Of a stretch of 64,000 bases of DNA, positions 58,770 through 64,000 are shown piece after piece (position 1 is the stretch's first letter; each line of letters starts with the position of its first letter). The notes under the pieces are model-generated. The model did no database searches, was not told where the DNA came from, and saw only the letters and a program-made list of their open reading frames with translations. Origin of the DNA: Pelomonas cellulosilytica (lineage in GTDB: Bacteria > Pseudomonadota > Gammaproteobacteria > Burkholderiales > Burkholderiaceae_C). The DNA is taken from NCBI RefSeq assembly GCF_021353265.1, contig NZ_JAJTWU010000003.1, forward strand, positions 620,001 to 684,000, read 5' to 3'. The translations under genes were made by a program, and so were the position numbers.

Positions 58770-59980
58770 TCCTTGTTCACGACGGTGGAGCCCTGCTTCA
58801 GCTCGGGCGGTGGCGACACCACGACGGTCTCGCCGGATTTGAGGCCGCTAGTGGCCAGCTTGAACTTGCCGACATCGGCACCCAGTTGCACCGCGCGGGG
58901 TTCGGCGCGGTTGTCCCGCACGACGAACACCACGGGGGCACCATCACGCTGGGTGACGGCCTCCGGCGGCACCAGCACGCCCGGCACCGGCCTGGACTCG
59001 GTCTTGGGCTTGGCGGCCAGGAAGCTCACGCGCACGCCCATGTCAGGCACAACGCGATCGTCCTTCTGCTCCAGCGCCACGCGCACTTTGACGGTGGCCT
59101 TGCCGCGGTCGGCACTGGGGATGACGGCCACGACATGCGACGGGATCTTCCAGTCCGGGTAGGCGTCCAGCACCGCCTCGCAGGGCATGTCCGGCTTGAC
59201 CTGGGCGATGTAGGCCTCGTTGACGTCGACGTTCACCTCCAGCGAGTCCATGTCGACGATGGTGCCGACGCCCGTGCGCGTGAAGCCGCCGCCCGCCGAC
59301 AGCGGCGAGATGATCTCGCCCACCTGGGCCGCGCGGGCCGTGACGACACCATCGAACGGTGCCCGCACCGTTGCATAGTCGTAGTTGACCCGGGCCTGGC
59401 GCAGCTGCGCCTGGGCCACCTCGATCTGGCGCCGCGACGCCTCGATCTGCGCCTTGTACGTCTTGACAGCGGTAGCCGTCTGTTCCTGCGTCTGGCGCGT
59501 CGTCATGCCACTGGCGGCCAGCTCTGCCTGCCGTCGCGCGTCGGCCTCGGCCTGGGCGAGCTGCGCCATGAGCTGGCCCTGGTTGGCCTCGGCGGTGCGT
59601 ACCTGCGCCTCGGCGGCGGCCAGGCCCGCCTTCAGACCCGTATCTTCCAGCCGCGCGAGCACCTGGCCCTTCCTGACCTTGAAGCCCTCGTCGATGAGCA
59701 CCTCGGTCAGCGTGCCGGTGATCTGGGCTGACACCGTGGCCATGCGCCGGGCCGTCACGTAGCCGGTGGCCTGCAGCACGGCGTCGGCGCTGACGCCCTG
59801 GCCGTTGGCGCGGACGCTCACCGTCTGCACGGGCACCGGCTTGTTGCCGGCCAGGAACCACCAGGCGGCCCCGCCCGCGGCCACCGCCACCACCGCGGCG
59901 GCCACGGCGCCCCAAACCCACTTCGGCGGCCCACCGCCATGTTCATCGCGTTGCGCGTTGTCGATGCGCAAGTCCTTCAA
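58766..59980 (-). CDS. periplasmic adaptor (HlyD/MacA-like) of ABC efflux cassette
   Basis: About 404 residues. A cytoplasmic N terminus and a single membrane anchor (VAAAVVAVAAGGAAWWFLAG) precede the lipoyl/hairpin/barrel arrangement: VSAQITGTLTEVLIDEGFKV, an alpha hairpin (about 115-190) and TVRAPFDGVVTARAAQVGEI. It links the inner-membrane ABC pump to an outer-membrane channel, which is not encoded here. The start is uncertain: the frame is open back to 60280 but has no ATG near the expected position. TTG at 59980 is my choice. Confidence 0.85.
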   Translation of the reverse strand: MKDLRIDNAQRDEHGGGPPKWVWGAVAAAVVAVAAGGAAWWFLAGNKPVPVQTVSVRANGQGVSADAVLQATGYVTARRMATVSAQITGTLTEVLIDEGFKVRKGQVLARLEDTGLKAGLAAAEAQVRTAEANQGQLMAQLAQAEADARRQAELAASGMTTRQTQEQTATAVKTYKAQIEASRRQIEVAQAQLRQARVNYDYATVRAPFDGVVTARAAQVGEIISPLSAGGGFTRTGVGTIVDMDSLEVNVDVNEAYIAQVKPDMPCEAVLDAYPDWKIPSHVVAVIPSADRGKATVKVRVALEQKDDRVVPDMGVRVSFLAAKPKTESRPVPGVLVPPEAVTQRDGAPVVFVVRDNRAEPRAVQLGADVGKFKLATSGLKSGETVVVSPPPELKQGSTVVNKE

Positions 59981-60506
59981 CAGTCCGGTATCGATGGCTG
60001 GCTCCCGAGAGGGTCTGCACCCGTTGATTTCCGGGAATTGTGCACAGACAGCGCTGCCATGAGACCCGGGGTTTCGACGAGCGGCGCGTGACGGAGCCGA
60101 ATCGACGACAGGACGGGATGAACGGCAAGTCGCCGCGCCAATGGTGAAAAGCCAGCACCTGCGCCGCCTCGCCCCATAAGGCTGCCCCGCCGCACGCCTG
60201 ACAGCCGTGCTGGCCCTCAATAGCGTGCTGGGGGACGCGAACCACACGCTGCCGGCATGGGCCCCGCACGACCGGCCCATCAGCGGTGCTGGCCCCGGGT
60301 TCTAGCCTGGCCAGGGGCCCGCGCCGCGCCTTGCCTGGCCGGTTTCTCCAATACCCGCTACCGCGACAGAGGTGGAGACTTGTTGTCGCCAAGGCTATGA
60401 GGCTGGTAGCTCGCCAGAAGAGCCACCTGAGCCAACTTAACAATCAGGCCAAGTCATGTCAGCACTAGCGACTTCGACTGCTCCGCTGGTAAGGTCAGTA
60501 CTATTT
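59981..60506. other. gene-poor stretch upstream of the efflux cassette
   Basis: About 520 bp without a gene I can support. Open frames here lack conserved motifs. Base composition falls in its right half toward the less GC-rich accessory DNA beyond 60.4 kb, so the chromosomal/accessory border probably lies near 60350-60450. It should contain the promoter of the adaptor-ABC operon. Confidence 0.45.
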
Positions 60507-61016
60507 CTATTTTTCTTCGTACTGTTTCAAGCCGGCTTGGTTGAACGCCTTAAACATGTTGTCTTTTACTGTGGGCAGGTCGCATTTGATGTCTGCCACC
60601 AATGCGCCATTTTTAAACACACGCACGCCGGCCTCATTCGGTGTTTCATCCTCCACGCCGGCTGTCGATGCATGATGAACGAAATATCGGTAACCTCCAT
60701 TGACGAAGGAGACCACCGAGCGTTCACCTTTGGACCAAGTATCGTGGTTGTAGGTAAAGGCATCATGTGCACGAGTGGTCGCATTCGCAGGATATGCCAG
60801 CTCTATATTGCCACCAATGCGCTCATAACGATATTTTACAATCCATGATTGCGACTTCGCAGATCCGGTTTCACAAAATGTCACGCGATGAGTTTTTGAC
60901 TGGCATTCGAAGATCACCTTTTCCGAAGATTCGCAAGCAGTAGCTGATGAGCAAAGGAACGCTGCTTGAACGAGCGTCAATGAAAATAGGAATTGTTTAG
61001 TCATCTTAATTCTCAA
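60507..61016 (-). CDS. secreted protein of unknown function, low-GC
   Basis: 169 residues with a clear signal peptide (MTKQFLFSLTLVQAAFLCSS, then ATACESS). The mature protein has several cysteines and aromatic beta-like strands (WIVKYRYERIGGNIELAYPA). I do not recognise a family. Codon use is strikingly AT-richer than in neighbours, with many A/T third positions, which points to recent acquisition. Start at 61016 or at the Met four codons on. It lies 98 bp after the hipA-like gene on the same strand. Confidence 0.65.
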   Translation of the reverse strand: MRIKMTKQFLFSLTLVQAAFLCSSATACESSEKVIFECQSKTHRVTFCETGSAKSQSWIVKYRYERIGGNIELAYPANATTRAHDAFTYNHDTWSKGERSVVSFVNGGYRYFVHHASTAGVEDETPNEAGVRVFKNGALVADIKCDLPTVKDNMFKAFNQAGLKQYEEK

Positions 61017-61114
61017 GATTATTGAAAACCAACACGCAACTCAGTTCATGGGTGCCAAACCTCGCCTCCCAATCGGTGGCTGACGCATCGATGGTCGATG
61101 AGCTGACAGTGGCA

Positions 61115-62395
61115 TCACGAAAGCGATTCATTGCGCGTCGTATCAAACCCCGGATAGGCGAACGCACCAGCAATCCGCCCGCAATCGCGCTCGGTGACGC
61201 CGGCCGCCCTCGCCGTGGCATACCAAGTCGAACGCACCTGCTCGCGCATCGTGCGGACGATGGTGCTCGCCTCGTCGGGCGTCAGCAGGAACCGCGCATG
61301 TTGGCTCAGTAGGTTGCCGGCGCTGGCCAGACGGCCCGCGTCGCCACAGATCATCGCCAGGTCGCGCCGCTCCAGACTCACCGGAGCGGTAGGAGTCAGG
61401 TCATAAGCGGGCGACAACATCCATTCGGCGCTCCGTGCGATCACCGCATGGTTGCGCGGATGGTCATCAGTGTTGCTGATGAGCGCGTTGAAGCACATGC
61501 GCCGGAACAGCTCACGCGCATTGCGCTCAGGTTCGGCGCAGGCGCGCCGCAGCTCTTCGGCCAGCGCAACATAGGACCATCGCTCGCGTGAGCGATGCGT
61601 GTCTTCGGCACGCAGCAACGTCAGCGCGCTGACCATGCGGGCGCGCATGTAGCCATCGTCGATTCGTTGCCGGTCGAAGCGCTTCACCAGCAGCACGGAA
61701 CGCCCGGCTACCTGGGCGACGCGACTCTCCGCCACGTCCAGGCCGCATGCTCGCGCGAGGACCAACATGGCATGCTCCACCTTCGCGCTGTCCCATGTGT
61801 CATCGGGCCGGTTGAACTTTGCGATCCACAGCCCGTCATCGTCCTCCACCACGGCCTTTGGCCTCGCGCCGCCCATGGAGGTGCCGAGCAGCAGCAGATT
61901 CTCGACCTGCGCGGTATCACCGCTGTCAGCATCGCCTTCCTGGGCAACGATGGCGTCTGCCAGGCGCTGCAGTTCGGCCAAGTCCAGCGTTCGATTGAAC
62001 TGGCGCTTGGGTGCGGGTGGCTCGCGGTTCAAGCCGAAGCCAAGCGCACCCGCTCGGTCGTCAGGCGAGTGCAGCAGATAGTCCAGCTCGCCAAGCGAGA
62101 CGCGCCCAAGATGTCGCTCAATGACGCGCCGGCCCCAGAAATCCGGGCTTGAGTCGCGCAGCGCGCCAAAGACGCCGCCGAGCGCCGCCGTCTCGTACAC
62201 CCTGGGCGTCAGCTTCAGCTCGATTGGATCGAGCGGTACCGCGTCGGGGCGCTCCAGGTAGCTACGGCCATAGACGAAGCGACCTTCCGGCAGGCCCGTG
62301 CGGCCCAGACTCAACGAAAAACGACCTGCCGTCACCGGCACGGTCCACCCCGGCAGCGTGATGTAGACGAAGCACTCGCCGGGCTCAGAAGTCAT
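61115..62395 (-). CDS. HipA-family kinase toxin, second locus
   Basis: 426 residues. N subdomain 1 (about 8-110) is followed by the loop LLLGTSMGGARPKAVVEDDD, which keeps a Ser before the Gly-Gly and so resembles the SxGGARPK class. The catalytic loop is FNALISNTDDHPRNHAVI and the metal site LSPAYDLTPTAP. It differs in length and motif from the HipA at 21.8 kb, so the two are not recent duplicates. ATG at 62395 overlaps the 3' end of the antitoxin gene by 11 bp. Confidence 0.87.
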   Translation of the reverse strand: MTSEPGECFVYITLPGWTVPVTAGRFSLSLGRTGLPEGRFVYGRSYLERPDAVPLDPIELKLTPRVYETAALGGVFGALRDSSPDFWGRRVIERHLGRVSLGELDYLLHSPDDRAGALGFGLNREPPAPKRQFNRTLDLAELQRLADAIVAQEGDADSGDTAQVENLLLLGTSMGGARPKAVVEDDDGLWIAKFNRPDDTWDSAKVEHAMLVLARACGLDVAESRVAQVAGRSVLLVKRFDRQRIDDGYMRARMVSALTLLRAEDTHRSRERWSYVALAEELRRACAEPERNARELFRRMCFNALISNTDDHPRNHAVIARSAEWMLSPAYDLTPTAPVSLERRDLAMICGDAGRLASAGNLLSQHARFLLTPDEASTIVRTMREQVRSTWYATARAAGVTERDCGRIAGAFAYPGFDTTRNESLS

Positions 62396-62753
62396 TGTCG
62401 AGCGCTCCTGCACCTCGCCGTGCCCGCATGCGCTCGCGCGCCAGTGCCAGCGTCTGGCCCTCAGCGTCCGTTTCTGGCGCGGCAAGGCTCGCTGCCTGAT
62501 CGAGCAGCCCGAGCGCCCACAGCAAGGCCAGGTACACAGCAATGCCCGTCGAGGGCTTGCCCTTCTCGGCATCCGTCACGGCGCGCACCCCCGTCCCGAT
62601 CTTCTCGGCCATCTCGGGAATGGTCAGGTTGCGCCGCAGACGTGCGGTTCGCAGGTTTGCGCCAAGGCGTGTCAGCGTCTGCTCAACCTCATAAGGCGGA
62701 GCCGTGAGGAGCTTGTTGCGTGCGGTCATCGCGGTGTGTAGTCGCTGGCGCAT
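62385..62753 (-). CDS. HipB-like antitoxin, second locus
   Basis: 122 residues (start at 62753; 62729 is possible). The HTH of XRE type lies around residues 30-85 (LGANLRTARLRRNLTIPEMA, then EKIGTGVRAVTDAEKGKPST). The C-terminal half is helical and charged, and could fold over HipA. The upstream region holds two perfect palindromes that could be its operators. It is translationally coupled to the kinase gene by overlap. Confidence 0.83.
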   Translation of the reverse strand: MRQRLHTAMTARNKLLTAPPYEVEQTLTRLGANLRTARLRRNLTIPEMAEKIGTGVRAVTDAEKGKPSTGIAVYLALLWALGLLDQAASLAAPETDAEGQTLALARERMRARRGAGALDNDF

Positions 62754-62795
62754 GCCTATGGCCTTACGGCCCGCACCACGCAAAGTCAATGAAGA

Positions 62796-62809
62796 TGCTC
62801 TTGAGAGCA
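62796..62809. promoter_or_regulatory. palindrome 1 upstream of hipB-like gene
   Basis: TGCTCT-TG-AGAGCA, a perfect 14-bp palindrome 43 bp before the antitoxin start at 62753. Candidate operator. Confidence 0.5.
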
Positions 62810-62817
62810 CTTTAACA

Positions 62818-62839
62818 AACCTAGAATGCTTTCTAGGTT
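62818..62839. promoter_or_regulatory. palindrome 2 upstream of hipB-like gene
   Basis: AACCTAGAA (62818-62826), 4 bases, TTCTAGGTT (62831-62839): a perfect 9-bp inverted repeat in a locally AT-rich segment. Candidate operator for HipB autoregulation, or a small terminator-like hairpin followed by T7 on the plus strand. Confidence 0.55.
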
Positions 62840-62969
62840 GTTTTTTTACTCACGCCCGGCAAATCAGCACGCCCCCCAAGCACCCGCATGCGCACGCTGC
62901 TGTGCAGCAATCGAGCACCTGAAGGAAATCGCGATGAGACAGGCACTTAGGCGCGCTGGGCAAGGCTTA

Positions 62970-63320
62970 TCAACAGGCTTGCTCACCAGTTTGCTGGCTA
63001 ACTTTGGTCTGGTCGAGCGTGGTGCGTAGCTGCTGCAGCCCGTACCGCGCACCGCGCTGGCGCTCACGAAAGCGAGCCCACGCGTCGTCCTCTGTAGGTG
63101 CAACGGCGTCGAGTGCCGGTTCCAACGACGCGATCTAGTTGTCCAGGCAACGGTGGATCAGAGCGCCTGTCACATCCAGTCGACCGGGGCCGGCGCTGGC
63201 ATAGATCGCGAACAGTTCGTTGATCTGAAATCCACCTGCGCCGCTAACCTGTCGAAAAAGCAGCAGACTGGCGTGCAGCTGTTTAGAAATCACCGCAGCA
63301 GCTGCAGCAGCGCGCAACAC
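62970..63320 (-). pseudogene. possible decayed gene with in-frame TAG
   Basis: A continuous frame of 116 codons reads from MLRAAAAAAV through AGPGRLDVTGALIHRCLDN, then TAG, then IASLEPALDAVAPTEDDAWA and RFRERQRGARYGLQQLRT to TGA. Composition on both sides of the TAG is coding-like and the frame is kept, which suggests one gene interrupted by a stop. I do not recognise the family. It ends before the second hip locus and has a repetitive GCAGCAGCTGCAGCAG segment at its 5' side. The remainder of 62840-62969 shows nothing clear. Confidence 0.35.
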
Positions 63321-63336
63321 GGCTGCTGCGCAGTGG

Positions 63337-63984
63337 TCAACTCGCGACGAGGCCGTTGCGGATCGCGTAGACCGTCAGCTCGGAGTTGTTCGTCAGCCCC
63401 AGCTTCTCCAGCACGCGGGCGCGGTAGACGCTGACGGTCTTGGGGCTGAGCATCAGCTCCTCGGCGATGTCCGAGAGCCGCTTGCCCGACGCGATCATGA
63501 CGAGCGTCTGCAGCTCGCGGTCGGACAGCTTCTGGTGCGCCTGCTCGGTCACAGGCGCGGTGAGGCTTTCCACGAGCATCTGCGCGATCTCCGGCGTCAC
63601 GTACTTGCGCCCCTGCGCGACGGTGCGCACCGCCTGCACGAGCGTGGCCGGGTCGCCGCCCTTGTTGACGTAGCCGTAGGCGCCGGCGCGCAGCGCGCGG
63701 ATGGCGTACTGGTCCTCCGGGTACATCGACACGACGAGCGCCCGCACCGGCGCGCCCTCTTCCTTCAGCACGTGCAGCACGTCCAGGCCCGAGCGGCCGG
63801 GCATGTTGATGTCCAGCACCAGCACGTCGCACGGGTTATCCTTGCCGAGCTTGTGCAGCAGACCGCGGAGCTCGGTGTAGTCACCGGCCTCGCCGATGAC
63901 CTCGATGTCCTGGGCGTCGCTGAGGGTGTCGCGGATGCCACGGCGGATCAGGCCGTGGTCGTCACAGAGGATGACCTTAATCAC
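63337..63984 (-). CDS. NarL/FixJ-type response regulator with LuxR HTH
   Basis: 215 residues. Receiver 1-120 has acidic pair D8-D9, phospho-acceptor Asp58 (VLVLDINMPGRSGLDVL) and Lys108 (YGYVNKGG). The LuxR-type HTH (about 150-212) reads LSDRELQTLVMIASGKRLSD, then IAEELMLSPKTVSVYRARVL. The start is GTG at 63984. A partner kinase is expected beyond the right edge. The genes it controls cannot be read from the window. Confidence 0.93.
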   Translation of the reverse strand: MIKVILCDDHGLIRRGIRDTLSDAQDIEVIGEAGDYTELRGLLHKLGKDNPCDVLVLDINMPGRSGLDVLHVLKEEGAPVRALVVSMYPEDQYAIRALRAGAYGYVNKGGDPATLVQAVRTVAQGRKYVTPEIAQMLVESLTAPVTEQAHQKLSDRELQTLVMIASGKRLSDIAEELMLSPKTVSVYRARVLEKLGLTNNSELTVYAIRNGLVAS

Positions 63985-64000
63985 AGACGCCCCCAGATGG

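Noticed and set aside
62826-63029. Plus-strand open frame after the hip operators
   Set aside because: It is His/Ala/Pro-rich, has no motif and no ribosome site, and overlaps the palindrome and the minus-strand relic.
1-64000. CRISPR arrays, tRNA/rRNA genes, prophage or integrase
   Set aside because: I looked for regularly spaced repeats, tRNA-like ends and phage structural or integrase motifs on both strands and saw none.

Overview
This 64 kb window is GC-rich (roughly two thirds G+C by eye) chromosomal DNA from a motile betaproteobacterium. It is most likely of the order Burkholderiales (Roseateles/Rubrivivax/Leptothrix/Comamonadaceae-like). The basis is FlhDC-governed flagella, an FlhF/FlhG-type pair beside FliA, three short flagellins, the codon use, and intergenic repeats of the kind seen in that group. 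The genus is an inference.

Layout. 0-1.4 kb: end of flgK, and flgL. 1.5-11.9 kb: a signalling block with an HDOD protein, a multi-PAS HisKA_2 kinase with an ANTAR response regulator, a membrane histidine kinase facing away, an Hpt protein, a REC-PAS-GGDEF-EAL protein and a second diguanylate cyclase. 12-20 kb (minus strand): soluble chemoreceptor, fliA, an flhG-like gene without a P-loop, flhF, flhA, flhB. 20.1-23.4 kb: a periplasmic binding protein, two abutting transposase scars, a HipB/HipA pair, and a fragment of a second copy of the binding-protein gene. 23.4-26.4 kb (minus): motA-motB-cheY-cheZ behind a sigma-28 promoter, closed by tandem hairpins. 26.4-33.4 kb: a glycan island of two methyltransferases, two glycosyltransferases and two convergent GT41 (O-GlcNAc-transferase-like) genes. 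33.4-35 kb: flhDC and a small TPR-like gene. 35.4-40.9 kb: three flagellins, fliD, fliS, fliT. 41-43.5 kb: ycgR-type brake, FimT-like pseudopilin, cytochrome P450. 43.7-55.5 kb: fliE facing away from fliFGHIJKLMNOPQR. 55.5-60 kb (minus): a MacAB/Lol-like ABC efflux cassette. 60.5-63.3 kb: less GC-rich accessory DNA with a secreted protein, a second HipA/HipB pair with palindromic operator candidates, and a decayed gene. 63.3-64 kb: a NarL/LuxR-type response regulator.

How it fits together. FlhDC would switch on the hook-basal-body, export (FlhAB, FliOPQR, FliHIJ) and switch (FliGMN) genes. FliA then serves late promoters, which I can read as TAAA/TCAA-N15/16-GCCGATAA-like elements before motA, flagellins 1 and 2, fliD and fliJ. 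Motor output is tuned by CheY/CheZ and by c-di-GMP (two GGDEF proteins feeding a PilZ brake). The GT41 island next to the filament genes probably decorates flagellin. The two HipBA islands, the transposon scars and the P450 are the accessory parts of an otherwise orderly flagellar region. No tRNA, rRNA or CRISPR array was seen.
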